A DNA stretch of 64,000 bases from Cyrtodaria siliqua (taxonomy: Eukaryota; Mollusca; Bivalvia; Adapedonta; Hiatellidae). Position 1 is the stretch's first letter, and every line of letters begins with the position of its first letter. Location: NCBI GenBank assembly GCA_037043455.1, contig JAWPHD010000288.1:310001-374000 (forward strand). Reading direction: 5' to 3'. The translations under genes were made by a program, and so were the position numbers. The notes beneath the pieces are model-generated. The model made no database searches. It was not told the origin of the DNA and saw only the letters and a list, made by a program, of their open reading frames with translations. This document shows, piece by piece, positions 22,354 to 34,159 of this stretch.

Positions 22354-22948
22354 TTGTCAGAATGACGGGTGTGCTCTAACTACCAGTTATCGGACGTTAT
22401 TGTATAACAGACAGATGAAATGAGCAGGTAACAAAACAAACAGAGTAGAGTCTCGCCTAGGTGGTTGATTTAAACACCATCTCGATTGTTTAATCACCCA
22501 ACTCGATGAGGTCATATTCTATCTATTACGCAACAATCAGTATGGCGAATAAGCGACAGAGAAGTCAATGAAAGATGTTATTCATTTAAATAAAAGTTGT
22601 TATCAAGCATGACCATCTGTCATAATATAATTTGAACAAGTATTTTCAAATTAATGACCAAAAAGGATAAATCTATAAATAGTTGTATTACTAACTAAAT
22701 CAATACTCAATTGTGTATAATTTTAAATTAGGCATCGTAATATAGTGTCTATAAAATGCCAGAACAAAAGGTTATTTTCCCCTTGACATGGTACATTTAT
22801 CATTGTGTATTTGACGTCATGAGTATCAAATAATTCATGTTAAGTGACGTCAATATCATCGTTAAATAACCCACAAATATTCTTTGGAAATATGTCAACA
22901 CGCATAAACATACATTTAAATCATACATATTTACAAATTCATATGAAA
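22354..22948. other. No recognised feature
   Basis: AT-rich DNA, nothing identified. Confidence 0.45.
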
Positions 22949-23514
22949 TATACTCAATAAAAAAAAGAAACTTCCGCAACTTTACCCATACATGTAGACA
23001 CAATAAAAATATATTTTGTTTGGTCTTATATGTTAATACCTTTCTTAAAATGCCAGCACTGTCATAAATACAATTTTCCTTGAATCAAACTTGTACGCAA
23101 AGTTATTCCCCTTGTTTTGGTTTAAACAGCATTTCCGGGTCTTGTGGTTTAAACTTTGATTTAACACAGATTTGTTCTATTGAAATAAACAGAAGATAAC
23201 CCCAGCACCAAAAAGACGGAGAAAGTAAGCTGACCTGTTCACTCACTTTTGCGCCATACAGCTTTCAAGAATGAATATTTTCAGATTACCTCCCTTTATA
23301 ATACAAATATAGTGATTTCGCAATTTGAATAAAACATGTTTTAGCAGCAACACACTAACTCTGGTTTTTGATGATTATTAATATTGATCAGAATGACTGA
23401 GTGATAAGTATATAATGATGAAATTATATCTAGATTGGTGTACAAAGTGTAACAAAGTCAACCCTATGCAAATCACAGCTTAAAATGCGGAAGTTTCTTT
23501 TTTTGTTCAGTATA
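22949..23514. mobile_element. Non-autonomous TIR transposon T2 (566 bp)
   Basis: Left end TATACTCAATAAAAAAAAGA and right end (reversed) TATACTGAACAAAAAAAGAA both continue into AACTTCCGCA, giving about 29 bp of inverted repeat with two substitutions and one indel. The ends start TATAC as in T1, T3 and T4. The interior has no transposase frame. Confidence 0.85.
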
Positions 23515-23644
23515 TGTCAAACATGAAGTAAACCGTAGACCAAAAACGATTCATTTTGTATATGCTACAATTGATAGACCATAATCAGTCACACAGGATA
23601 ATTGTTGATAATTAGCTGTTCTAACTACGTCACACAGAAGCACA

Positions 23645-23875
23645 TATAAAAGTCGACAGGAAACGTAGCATTCGAGGACGATTGTCAGCCAAAAAAATTA
23701 AATAGAAGAGTATTCATGAAAGGGGGAATTTGGAAATCGCCGAACACGATAAATATGTAAAACACTGCAGTCTCGGTTGATTGATATTGTTCATGAACTG
23801 TATTGAAAAGTGCTTACTACCGTTCACGCCCACTAACCCCAGGTTGAGCAGAACTCAATTAAAACCACGCATAGA
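23645..23875 (+). repeat. Structured module B, copy 2
   Basis: ATCGCCGAACACGATAAAT then AGTCTCGGTTGATTGA, GTTCATGAACTGTA and TACTACCGTTCACGCCCAC, then CCCCAGGTTGAGCAGAACTC. AAAGTCGACAGGAAACGTAG upstream resembles the end of module P at 12.5 kb. Confidence 0.7.
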
Positions 23876-24112
23876 AACAAACAATAATTACAAAGTTGAA
23901 TAAAAGTTTCTCTAACAATTTGTCTTTTCCTCTTAAATAACCGGTCGCTTGCCTCAATGCTTTTCTCGCCTACCGAACAAACTAGAAATGTAACTGTTAT
24001 TTTAAAACAGTTTGAAGAAAAAAAGCATTGCAATTATTGAGCGGGTACCTTATGCCCACTCTATGTCGCATTCTAGAGTCCTTTAATAGTAATATCTTAT
24101 GATAAAGGTATT

Positions 24113-24398
24113 TGAATTGAATTGAATTGGGATTTTACGGCGCACTAACACATGGAAAGTTATATGGCGCCAAACAGGAATGAACATGCCAGGCTCATCA
24201 GCAGAGTTACTGCAAATTCTATTGTAGACACTCCATTTACGACGGAGCCACGTTTCCACATTTGCAAATACGGTGTCATGAAGAAGACCATGAATGAGCA
24301 TGATAAAAAAACAAAATAAACATGAAGTGGGTTTCTACCCCTCTGCCTCTAGCAGGATTTGCAGCGGTTGTATTCTACCCCGGCAACCACACAGAGAT
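24113..24398 (-). mobile_element. SINE-like element (minus strand), copy 2 of a pair
   Basis: TTGAATTGAATTGAATTGG gives the CAATT tail, followed by GATTTTACGGCGC, i.e. GCGCCGTAAAATC just before the tail. AACAGGAATGAACATGCC, GACGGAGCCACG and CTACCCCTCTGCC match 4.66-5.07 kb. Confidence 0.7.
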
Positions 24399-24869
24399 AA
24401 AGATATTTAAAACGATATACAGTAAACGATGTATTATTCATACGTCAACTCTTTCATATGCTGATACACTTCTGATAGTGTAAACCTCTTACATGGCAGT
24501 GACAAGGATATCGTATATTATATAGTATATCTAGATAATTTAACTGTTTGGTTTATTGTAGGGAAATCCTTCAATAGACGGCATGTTTTTTTTCACGAGT
24601 GAGTGAATCAAGAAAACACGCCTACCTTCTAGTGATGATTTCCTTCTAATCGAACCAAGCAGTTCATTACTCTATTTTTTACATTTTAAATACGTTTCTG
24701 AATGTTGTTGTTGTTTTTAATCGAAATATTTAGCTTTGTTAAACGCTCTCGACAAATGACGTTAACGTCTTCATAACTTTATTGACGTCATCACTGGTTA
24801 ATTTTGTATCCCGACCTAGTTATTAATAGTGTCATTATGCATTTTCTTTCACTGATTAATAGAGAATAT

Positions 24870-24985
24870 TAAGTCAGTGCCTTTTACTATCAAGTTTATT
24901 AGGCGAGGCTTTGAAAACGAAGAATGGCGAGGCTCTGCCGAGCCATTCTTCGTTTTCGTGCCGTCTTGTGCCGTCTTGTGCATTG
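24870..24985. mobile_element. Foldback element G, copy 2
   Basis: The left arm AGTCAGTGCCTTTTACTATC matches copy 1. The central hairpin is perfect: GAAAACGAAGAATGGC (24913-24928) and its complement (24942-24957) around GAGGCTCTGCCGA. The outer right arm is missing and replaced by a doubled GTGCCGTCTT. Confidence 0.75.
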
Positions 24986-25807
24986 AATATAACATACATG
25001 TACTCTAACTTACATATTGTCGCAGTCACATTTATTTTAACATAATCAAGCATTAAATCGTTGATTTTGTCGTTGAACAGTGGCAAACGTTGTTTTTAAA
25101 AGTAAATAGCCTAGAGAGATTAAATAATGTGTGAAATACTCATACTGTTATGCCTTACTGAGTACATCAGTGGGGTTTACTAAACTCAATGCAAAATCAA
25201 AACTTCTAGTCTAGATCTATTCTTTTGTTATTACTGTACTGAACAGTACAGTAGAACTTTCTCTTATTAAAAAAAAGTTGTCATGCGGTGATTTTTACTT
25301 GAAAGGAGTCAAATTTCATTGAAAATACAATATGACAAAACGACTAAGAAAGCTGGATAAGAGCTGATCATCCATCCTACCTTATAAATATTTAAGATTC
25401 ATTGTTTTTTGTCCAAATTGGATACATTTAACAACCTACTGCGCCATTTAAGTCTCAGTTAACTTGTGAATAATAAAATTCACCTGAAACAATAGTTATA
25501 TGAAATAATAATTACTCGCCTACCTTTTTATTCTTAAATTATTTTTGCGAAACCAAAGGCGGTTATTGAAATATGCTTTCTTTTACTTAAAAGCACAAAC
25601 GTAAACATTTTTGTTCTTTGTAGACAAAGTCAAGTCCGTACTGTAATGTAGACGTAATAGTACGTCACCATTATGACAATTTTCAATAATGATTACGTCA
25701 GTCGGTGACGTTCGAGGCAATTTTAATTTCAAGAGGGGATGTAGAGAGTGGTGACTTGGGAACAATGTATTAAAGTAACAAACTGATTATTTCAAATGAC
25801 ACATCAG
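24986..25807. other. No recognised feature
   Basis: Contains a small palindrome, TACTGTACTGAACAGTACAG, near 25236. No gene or repeat matched. Confidence 0.45.
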
Positions 25808-26060
25808 CAATGATTTGTTTGTTTGTTTGTATGGTGTTTTACGTCATTTTCAACACATGTAAGGTTATATATGATGGTGGATTTATGGGTGATGGAGGCA
25901 GACCACCCACTTGTCCTGGGTAGAACCAGTACTGTACACCTCCCGCCATCCGTAAGAATAGTCACTAGACGAGCTCCTAGTGGGATTCGGACCTGCAGCG
26001 GTGTAAGGCGAGAATATTAACAACGCAACATTGTTAACCACTCGGCCACGGAGACAATGA
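25808..26060 (-). mobile_element. tRNA-derived SINE, full length, minus strand
   Basis: Tail GTTTGTTTGTTTG at the low end, then ATGGTGTTTTACGTC, CCTGGGTAGAACCAG, and a head with GTGGGATTCGGACC (B box) and CCACTCGGCCACGGAGAC (A box and 5' end). Same family as 15.03 kb. CAATGA flanks both sides (25808 and 26055). Confidence 0.85.
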
Positions 26061-26204
26061 CTGGTGTATATTAACGTTATGCTTTTTTTTCTTGTAGATG
26101 AAACATACAAATACAGAAGTAAATAAACAGTATTATTACTTTGCGCAATTTAGATAGGGGCCTATGTCTACAAATAATACTGTTTTGATCACACATGTTT
26201 TAAG

Positions 26205-26315
26205 CAGGTCATTAACGGGTGTATGTGTGCCTCTTTGTGATATTGTCCCTTGTTAGCAACCGTAAGCTCTAAAGCTGGTCAATTCACAAAGAGGCACACT
26301 TACTCCAGTTATTAA
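26205..26315. mobile_element. Small foldback
   Basis: GTGTGCCTCTTTGTGA (26225-26240) and TCACAAAGAGGCACAC (26284-26299) are perfect inverted repeats; weaker pairing continues outward (CATTAACG / GTTATTAAC). Confidence 0.7.
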
Positions 26316-29209
26316 CCTCTTAGGATGTGTGTAAGTCAAATCAATCAAACTCTTATTAGGATGAGGCTTAATCAGATCAATCAAACAGAGATCGCAATAT
26401 AGTTGTATAAAATGTATCGTGTTCGGCGATTTCCACATTTTTCCTTTCATAAGCTTTTTTTTTAATGAATGTAGATATGTGGGCAGTATGTGTCGTCTGT
26501 TTACCAACAACACTCTCGTACCAGCTGTCAAAGTTGAAAGTTGTTAGATTTGTTTGGGTTACCGTATATTTCATTAAGAAACACTTAAAACAATGTAAAA
26601 TAATGCAAAATGTGTAGACGCGAAGCTACTAATTACGTAAACGCATACAATTCCGCAATACTGAGTCAGTTTTTTGCTTCAATGTAATGCTTAACAGCAG
26701 CAGACAATATGACAAACAATGCTCAATGTGTAAGCAAACGTTCATTTACTAGTAGTATTTGAACATATATATATATATGGCATTGTGTAAAATGTTCCTG
26801 GAGATGTAAAAAAAAAGAATCTTTTTTTTTCATTGTCTGAGTTGACCATTCGAAACTGTATAGAAATGTATGTCAAAGCACTGTTACCAGTGGGAAAGTT
26901 GGCAAATAAAAGTCAAACTATGCCATGGTAATATATGTCTTACAAGAATGAATGACCCGTACAATATCTGAATATTGGTTTGCTAAATGGCAATTGATGG
27001 GCAAGAAAGCATGCGCTAATGTTCTCAATTGGCGGAAGATAAACAAAAAGGGGAAAACACGTACATGTTAAATTCCCATAAACCAAATGGCTCTTTTACA
27101 AGAAGTATTGACCTTTTGTTGGAAAATAATCACTTTCTTTTAAACAAACCCGTTGTAAGTAATACACATGAACAGACAATTGAGTCATTGCACACATGTG
27201 TTGACTGTACCTGCACAGAGCCATAGTACACATCCAGATGTTCAAAATGATTCGGTATCGCATGAAACAATTCAAAACATAGAAAACACTTTAGGGTAGT
27301 GATCATTCCTATTCCTTCCTAACTGATCATTGCTGCTAACTGAAGGTATTTACATTTAGGAAATAGGAAAAAATAGGAAACAGTAATCATTTTATTACAT
27401 TGTTCTACAACGGTCAGTCATGTGATGTTGTTGTTTGAGGTTAGTTAGCATGATGACTTCACCTGTGTAAACTCATTAACAGAGCACTCTGTATATTATG
27501 TTAAAGTAGGTATAATGTCGAACAGAAATGTGTCACTCACAGAAAACAATCAACCCAAAACACGCATACAAAACATACAAAAGGGGAAATATAAGTGAAC
27601 ATGCTACTTAAGACATGGTAAAAGAAACACATGTGTTTAAGAATGAAACGCGATCTATGAAAGTCATACAATCTCTGTAGGATGAAGAGTAATGAAGATA
27701 ATAATACTGATTGTACAGTAAAACACATCAACAGTTCTTTAATCTGCTACCAATTTGAAAATAATTGATTAACATTAATCTCAAGATTTGAAAAATCAAG
27801 AATAGGTATAAACCGGAACCAGAGTTATATATGCATGTATGCAGCCATGCATGAACGATTTCAATGAGTAATAGACCTGTACAACTAACTACGGTAACGC
27901 TACCGACTAAAACGTAGGGGTTTTCTCAACAGGCAATACTCCTTGGATGCTCGACCAAGCGTTTGCGCAACACTGTATATAGGCCAATGAAATTTATTAT
28001 TGACACTGCATGAACTTGTAGGAAAATGTGGGTGGTGTGTCACTACTATAAAAAATCGACCGTCATATATAGTCTAAAATGTGGTGAAAATAACGTACAC
28101 CACCATTCAACCAAACAGTCAACTATACTTATTTGATTAAACTGGTTGGCATACATGATATGATGAGATGGTTTACAGAGCAATATATCATTTTTGCAAA
28201 GGACCAGTTATTCGCCATGCTTTCTTTTCTAAGCCTCACCTAATAAAGTTGATATTCGCTTCATACCATCTTTGCAAACTGGTTGAATTAATTTAATAGT
28301 GTTTGCATTCACTTGATACTGTCCTTTGAAACAATATAGCGTTTAATCTCGAATATACTTCATTTTTTCAAGTAGGTGGGACTAGTTACGCTCGGCTGCG
28401 TACGTATAGAAAGTGGCTATTACACTTCAAGGAGGTGAACTAACTGTACGCGCTGCAGGTTTAATTACACTAACTAGCCGGATCCTTTTTTTTTCCTTTA
28501 AACACTTTTTTAGTGCAGTTTTCTGTTAGTTTTGGACTGTAACTGTATTTTGGACATGTTGCTGATATTTGACAGTTTTTGATCATTCTCGCCTTCGATC
28601 GATACTGGTATCATCTCTCGTGTTTGGCACTTAGAATTATGGGGGAAAAAGTAGTCTGGTCAGGTGATTTGTATATATATAGCTAGGGACCAAAAACCCA
28701 GGTTTTAGGACCCAATCTAGACACGCCGGACAAAAGCATCAAACTTTCCTCAAATGTGTGTTTTATATTTCTGTGTATTTTTATGGGTCCCCAAAGGTTC
28801 GTGAATCCCTAAATGTATTAGGATTATATGCACACCGAATTACCGCACCGCGGATGAAGTCCTGAAAAATCAGGTGGGCACCTGCCGAATATCAGTGATG
28901 AATTTGAAAAATTCGAAATGACGTCAGTATGAGATTTTGATATAAATTTCAGAAGTGAAAGTAGAAATTGCAAGAGGTAAAAACCGTTGTTAGTATAGAG
29001 CTGAAGAAATGTTTCTTAGAAGATATTCAACCCGCTATTTCCTTGTTGATGTTAAATAGCAGATATGTTTATTTGCATGATAACGTAAGTTTCCCAGAAT
29101 TCTAACCAGGTTTGAGTTTTTAACAGGTTGTCAACATTCTAACTTTACTATGGAAGGGGCATGGAGACTCATTTACGCTATTATAACCTGCATGCACGCA
29201 CTGCGCTTG
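26316..29209. other. No recognised feature except a half foldback
   Basis: AT-rich. 28213-28256 (TTCGCCATGCTTTC, AAGCCTCACCTAATAAA) is half of foldback G. Dinucleotide AT repeats at about 26767. Several small frames lack domains. Confidence 0.45.
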
Positions 29210-29450
29210 CATCCGGTGTGTCTTAAAGACACATTTCGAGCCTCTTGTATTTGTTGGGGAGAGAATTTCTATAGGTAACTGTAAATTGCTGTTAGAAATA
29301 CATTTGCACAAGGAAATTGAGATTATTAGTTTGTTGTCAAAGGATGAGGCCCGTCCCATAAAGAGTGTATAAAATGTAGTAAAAATTATAACCGTTTTGC
29401 ATTTGATATGCACTTGTATATATGTTAAAACAACTATGTATAGATGGATT
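29210..29450 (-). repeat. Inverted copy of the 30.6/31.6-kb duplicated unit
   Basis: Read on the minus strand it has GGGCCTCATCC, CAATTTACAGTTACC, TATAGAAATTCTCTCCCC and GGCTCGAAATGTGTCTTTAA in the same order as the two tandem copies. Confidence 0.75.
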
Positions 29451-29589
29451 TTCTTAAAAGACTCGTGTTAACAATTAATAGTTTTTGTATTTTTAGCACA
29501 ATATACTCTATTATCAGTTATTTCTCTGCCATGTTTTAGTAAATCTCAAATGCAAGAAACTCATCGGAACTTCAAAATTCAAAATTCGT

Positions 29590-30290
29590 TGTCATCTGTC
29601 AGTATTTTTGATCACCTGAGCAGAAGGCTCAATGTGATGTTTTGGAATCACTCTTCGTCCGTCCGTTGTCTGTCCCATGTCCGTCGTCGTCGATATCTTT
29701 TTCTTCTGACGACTTTTTCTCAGAAACCGCTTGTCGGAATTCAACCAAATCTTATATGAATTCATTAAACTGGATTTTATAGTTGCACCAACAGCTAAGG
29801 TCATTTGGCGACATTCCAGCTTTTTATTGGTGAAGGAAGACCCCAGGTGCAAACCCGGGCATTAGTTCGTGCACGGGCGCGCACCTGAGTAGAACCACCG
29901 ACGTTCCGCTAGCAAGCTGGATAGCTTGATACTCACATACTAAACAGTCCTGGCCCCATGGGGCCATCGAAACAGTCCTGGCCCCATGGGAAATCTAACC
30001 CACAACGGTGAGGGACATGTGCTTTCAAGTCTGAGACCACTCGACCACGGCCGACCTCAAATGTGAAGCATCATTATATGTTTGTTTGAATGGTGCACTT
30101 GAGGCCATAAATGCCCCCACAATGGGGCTTGTCAGTTTCATTTAACAAATCTTAAAAAATCTTCTGCAAAAATACAAGATACAGAGCTGTGATATTTTGC
30201 ATGTAACATCGTCTTATGGTCCTCTAACTAGTTTGTTCTAATGGTGACCCTGAGGTCAAATTTGGACCCGCCCCAGTGTCCTAATCATTC
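29590..30290 (-). repeat. Dispersed array element, interrupted by a SINE
   Basis: TCGTCCGTCCGTTGTCTGTC opens it, then TTTCTCAGAAACCGCTTG. After the SINE come TGGTGCACTTGAGGCC, TTATGGTCCTCTAACTAG and ATGGTGACCCTGAGGTCAAA, the unit seen tandemly at 41.0-42.0 kb. One core unit only. Confidence 0.7.
29755..30058 (-). mobile_element. SINE (minus strand) nested in an array element
   Basis: GGATTTTATAGTTGCACCAA at the tail side, CCCCAGGTGCAAACCCGGGC and TGAGTAGAACCACCGACGTT in the body, a small CAGTCCTGGCCCCATGGG duplication, then CCACAACGGTGAGGGAC and CCACTCGACCACGGCCGAC as the tRNA head. Same family as 3.68-3.9 kb. Confidence 0.8.
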
Positions 30291-30395
30291 ACACGAACTT
30301 TAATCAAGCATACTTGTTGAGTTATGCGCCGGACAAAAAAGTGTGACGCACGGACGGACGGAAAAAGCGGCGACTATATGCTCCCCCATAATAAA
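30290..30395 (+). repeat. Terminal fragment with CGGACGGACGG
   Basis: GAGTTATGCGCCGGACAAAA, then ACGCACGGACGGACGGAAAA and ATATGCTCCCCC, a recognisable right end of ACAAGAG-type dispersed elements. Confidence 0.6.
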
Positions 30396-30565
30396 CAATC
30401 TAGTGTTTTTAGTTACAATATATTTTACATCAAAAACTAATGTAATAGTAAATGAAAAGAAAAAAGTGTGATGGGGCCTCAATATAATGTCTCTGTGGTA
30501 ATCAGTCAGCGAGAAGTAAGCAGTTAAAAAGCATGCTATCCATAATTTTTCAACGACTACATTCA

Positions 30566-30610
30566 GTTGGGAAATGTGTCTTTAAAGTCTTTAAAGACAC
30601 ATTTCCCAAC
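30566..30610. repeat. 45-bp perfect palindrome
   Basis: GTTGGGAAATGTGTCTTTAA plus AG (30566-30587), one central T, then the exact reverse complement (30589-30610). It marks the start of the first duplicated unit. Confidence 0.9.
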
Positions 30611-31212
30611 GCTACTTGGTCAGTGAAAAAGCATGGGAAGCTTGAATATTTACAGGCAGCACGGTTCATGGTGATCAACTCAGGTATATAAAATGAGGCC
30701 CGCTCTTAGTTTTTTATTTGTATAGCATTGCTATACTGAGGGTAATAATAACTTAACAACACTTTGTAATTTACTTTAATGAAGAAATATATGTTTATAA
30801 TTTAGCTTTTGAATACAAAACTTATCTGGTATTTCTTAATTGTTTTTAGACCAAAAATCAGAGCACAACACAATAAATATGCAACATGCTTTAATGTGTT
30901 ATTATGTGTACTGGTCACAAATGTATTTATTGGGTGGACCTCATAATCTGAAGAAAAATTGAATATCACACTTTGCTCATGAAATTGTATGGCTAACAGT
31001 GATTTACAGGTACCTATAGAAATTCTCTCCCCCCGCCCCCTCCCCCCCCCTCCCCCACTCCCAAATATAATAGGCTCGAAAATTGTATGGCTAACAGTGA
31101 TTTACAGTTACCTATAGATTTTATCTCCCACTCCCCCTCCCTCCCCCCCACACACCCCCCCCCCCCCCCAAAAAAAAATACAATAGGCTCGAAATATGTC
31201 TTTAAGGACATA
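30600..31212 (+). repeat. Tandem-duplicated unit, copy 1
   Basis: Begins ATTTCCCAACGCTACTTGG and ends GGCTCGAAATATGTC with a second palindrome. Contains an internal duplication of GTATGGCTAACAGTGATTTA at 30991 and 31086, each followed by a C-rich tract. Confidence 0.8.
31021..31175. repeat. C-rich low-complexity tracts
   Basis: Two stretches, about 31028-31070 and 31120-31170, are nearly all C on the plus strand with runs of 5-17 C. On the minus strand they form G-runs capable of G-quadruplex. The minus 79-codon frame here is low-complexity. Confidence 0.85.
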
Positions 31213-31290
31213 TTTCCTATTATTATATAGCCTATAAATAGACGCGTTTTCATTGGTTAAAAAGTAATTTTTTAGAAAAAATATCTAGCG

Positions 31291-31375
31291 ATATTGACCT
31301 GTTTTTTTGATATTGACCTGTTTTTTTGATATTGACCTGTTTTATATAATGTTTTTTTTGATATTGACCTGTTTT
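31291..31375 (+). repeat. Short tandem repeat GATATTGACCTGTTTTTTT
   Basis: Four copies of GATATTGACCTGTTTT follow each other at spacing about 19-45 bp. Confidence 0.85.
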
Positions 31376-31411
31376 ATATAATTCTAAATTGAGGGTTATA
31401 TAATAAAACAG

Positions 31412-31544
31412 TTATGGACTTTTCAGCTGTTATACATGATGTTGATATGTACCAAAAAATCATTATTGACCTCGGCTATCGCCTCGGTCAATAATGATTT
31501 TTTTGGTGCATATCACATCATGTATAACAGCTGAAAAGTCCATA
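31412..31544. mobile_element. 133-bp near-perfect foldback
   Basis: TTATGGACTTTTCAGCTGTT at the left is matched exactly at the right. Arms run about 60 bp each with a few mismatches and meet at CCTCGGCTATCGCCTCGG. It lies between the two tandem units and could be an inserted foldback MITE. Confidence 0.85.
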
Positions 31545-31555
31545 ATTGTATAATA

Positions 31556-31996
31556 TTTCCCATCGCTACTTGGTCATTGAAAAAGCATGGGAATCTTGTT
31601 TATTTACTGACTGCATGCTCCATGACCGATCAACTCAACAAGTTTTTTCTTTGTGTTACATTGCTATATTAGATATTGTCTTGGGTAAGAAAAGGTAAAC
31701 ATAACTTTGTAATTTAGAAAAGCATATTCATAATTAAGCTTGTTAAAAAACAAAACTTGTCTGATTTTTTTTTTATTGTTTCTAGAACAAGAATGATAGC
31801 AAAGCATTACATGAACAACTTTCTGTTTTGTGTATATATTTTACTGCACACAAAAAGGCTTTATTTGGTGGGCCTCATATAATCAAAATTGAATATCACA
31901 ATGTTCTCATGAAATTGCATGGCTGACAATGATTTACAGTTACCAAAAGAAATTCTCTCCCCCCAAATACAATAGGCTCGAAATAGGTCCTTAACA
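31556..31996 (+). repeat. Tandem-duplicated unit, copy 2
   Basis: TTTCCCATCGCTACTTGGTC starts it, about 950 bp after copy 1. AAGCATGGGAA, GTGGGCCTCATA, GAATATCACA and AATAGGCTCGAAATA follow in the same order. The C-rich expansion is absent here. Confidence 0.8.
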
Positions 31997-32756
31997 GAAA
32001 ATGGATATTCCACTGCACGCAAAGACGCTGACAGTAGTGGTTTCTATTTTGCCTTTTGTTATCATTAGAATTTGTGCTGATACTATTAATGCGACGGGGA
32101 AATAATGTAAATACAAGAATTAATTCTCATTTGTTCGCTGTTTATTCGGTTTTGCCCGTAGTAAATGGAAATATCCACGAGGCACGTTTTTTCCCGGCAT
32201 TTAGCACCGGTAGAGAAGGGCAAATTTATCATACAGCACTTTAACGCGATTCATGGATTACGCCATTTACTACCGGCGTTTACAACCGCATAAACGCCTA
32301 AACAAATGCGAAACAATTCTTCAGTAAATCAGCACTCATGTATAACATATATTGTAAAAGAAAACAATAACCATAGTTGCGGCCTCATCCATTTCCATGT
32401 TAGGGTCAACTGATAAATTCAATTGTTCTAGTGTGCATTCAATGCGATAAACGCACGCGCTGCACGTTCTTTCAGTTTTTCAAAACCCCACAAGTCAGAT
32501 ATTGAAATAAATGGTAGTACAATTCGAGTTTTCAGTACTACCATAGGTTTAAATACATTTATTGGTGCAATATAATCAACAGTAAGGAATATGTAAAGCA
32601 ATTTATTTGCACCATTCAAATGTGTAAAAAAAACAACTAACAGATTGCCGGGACTTAAAAGTAACCTAGGATATTTAAAGCATCTAAAATAGAAAATATC
32701 AATATGTTTCCACACCAAAAGAATCCCTTTAAAAATTGACACTTTCTAACTGGACA
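31997..32756. other. No recognised feature
   Basis: A 104-codon minus frame (32428-32742) is the only frame of length; no domain recognised and not supported further. Confidence 0.4.
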
Positions 32757-32852
32757 ATTCGAACTCCCAGTGGGATTCGAACCAGCAGGAGTGAGAGGCG
32801 AGAAAGTTTTAGACGCAGCGTCTTCACTATCCCGGCTATGACGGCAATTTTA
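32757..32852 (-). repeat. SINE head fragment (minus strand)
   Basis: GTGGGATTCGAACCAGC (B box) and a GCCGGGATAGTGAAGAC head on the minus strand match the 47.3-kb SINE (CCGGGATAGTAAAGATG). No body follows. Confidence 0.7.
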
Positions 32853-33311
32853 TGGTATGCCATAGAGGATGAAAGTGTATTTATCATGTACTAAGGCGGA
32901 TTCAGAGATAGGGCGGAACCAACCCTCTAAAATCCCACAAGCATAACCTATGCATGTCGGATTACATGGGGCGCGCGCCATTTCTACTATTAGTCATCAT
33001 TGATTTAACATAAAATTATTCTGGAAAATACAGAATTGACTAAACGTCAAGTAGAAAACATTTTATTTCGAAGGATCCTCCGCTCCCCCCGCCCCGCCTC
33101 ACCCACACACAAATAGTCAAACCAAAATCTTGGATCTGCATCTGATCTGTAACCTTCTCTAAAAACGTTTTTAGCGATCGATTATTCAGTCAAGCCCCTT
33201 TAAAACTCTAGCCGAGTAAGGGTGGTTGCATGGAAGACTGTATTAAGATAAAATAGTCTGAAAGGTCTATGCATACCGCGTATGACCTATAATATATATG
33301 CGGAGAAAATT
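32853..33311. other. No recognised feature
   Basis: Slightly GC-richer near 32.95 and 33.08 kb (CCCCCCGCCCCGCC). Nothing assigned. Confidence 0.4.
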
Positions 33312-33392
33312 TGGTACCAATCCCTTACCAACGGATTCGAACCCGCATCCCTAGACACCAACCTCGACACAGCGCCTCGCCCAATAGCAGAC
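33312..33392 (-). repeat. tRNA-like head fragment (minus strand)
   Basis: GGATTCGAACCCGC is a clear B box on the minus strand with GGTGTCTAGGGATGC before it; the A-box side (GGGCGAGGCGCTGTG) is poor. Likely a SINE head or decayed tRNA. Confidence 0.45.
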
Positions 33393-34001
33393 GCCTTATT
33401 TATATTGACAGAAATATAAATAACATGTATTTTTTAATTTGATTTTTTTTATTTGATTTTTTTTCTACACAAACCAAGTGAGCCTACGAAAACCCAGGTT
33501 CTTATACAACTTTGAGATCAGCTCCCAACATTTTCTCGCGCTTAGTATTTAGTCTGATGTCCTAGTCGTTATCGTAGTTAGTTGTACATGTCTAATACGG
33601 AATGCATAACATATAATTGATATCATTGCATACGCATTTGCTTCAATGCAAATGGAAACGCCACTATACGCCAATATTCAACGTGTTCTAAAATCATATT
33701 AGGTGTGTACTGTACTTAGAACTTTTCGTTTGCATGCTTGTTCGGGATTAGTGCAATGCATATTACATAGTTACGGTCACAGTAAGTATGTCACCTGATG
33801 AAAACAAATTTGTGATACACAGGTTTAATATCTCTGATTCCAAGTAAATTCCGTTTTTGTTTATTTCACCCACTGTTTTCTCGTTTAGGGCAAAGCGGCC
33901 ATGGAATGGTGAAAATACCGCATTGAAGTTCCATGGCCACTGCCACATGATAGCATCTTCCTGATAGCTTAAATTTATGTAGTATTGATATGATTAATAT
34001 T

Positions 34002-34150
34002 GAGTTCTGCTCAACCCGGGGCCAGAGGACGTGGACGGTAGCAAGCACTTTCACTACCGTTCATGAACAGTCAAAATCAAACCGAGACTGCACTGTTTTT
34101 TGTATTTAACGTGTTCGTCGATTTCCAGATATCTCCTTTCATACTTTTTC
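34002..34150 (-). repeat. Structured module B, copy 3
   Basis: On the minus strand: CAGTCTCGGTTTGATTTTGACTG forms a 5-bp stem (34068-34072 with 34086-34090). GAACGGTAG pairs with CTACCGTCC (34033-34041, 34054-34062). CCCCGGGTTGAGCAGAACTC follows. Confidence 0.75.
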
Positions 34151-34159
34151 ATTGAGAAA

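Noticed and set aside
24190..24210. Hammerhead-like CTGATGAG on the minus strand
   Set aside because: No GAAA partner at stem distance, and the word is missing from the sister copy at 4.7 kb. By eye I found no full hammerhead core elsewhere either, including modules A and P.
25823..26110. Two antisense open frames of 65 and 75 codons
   Set aside because: Both are inside the minus-strand SINE.
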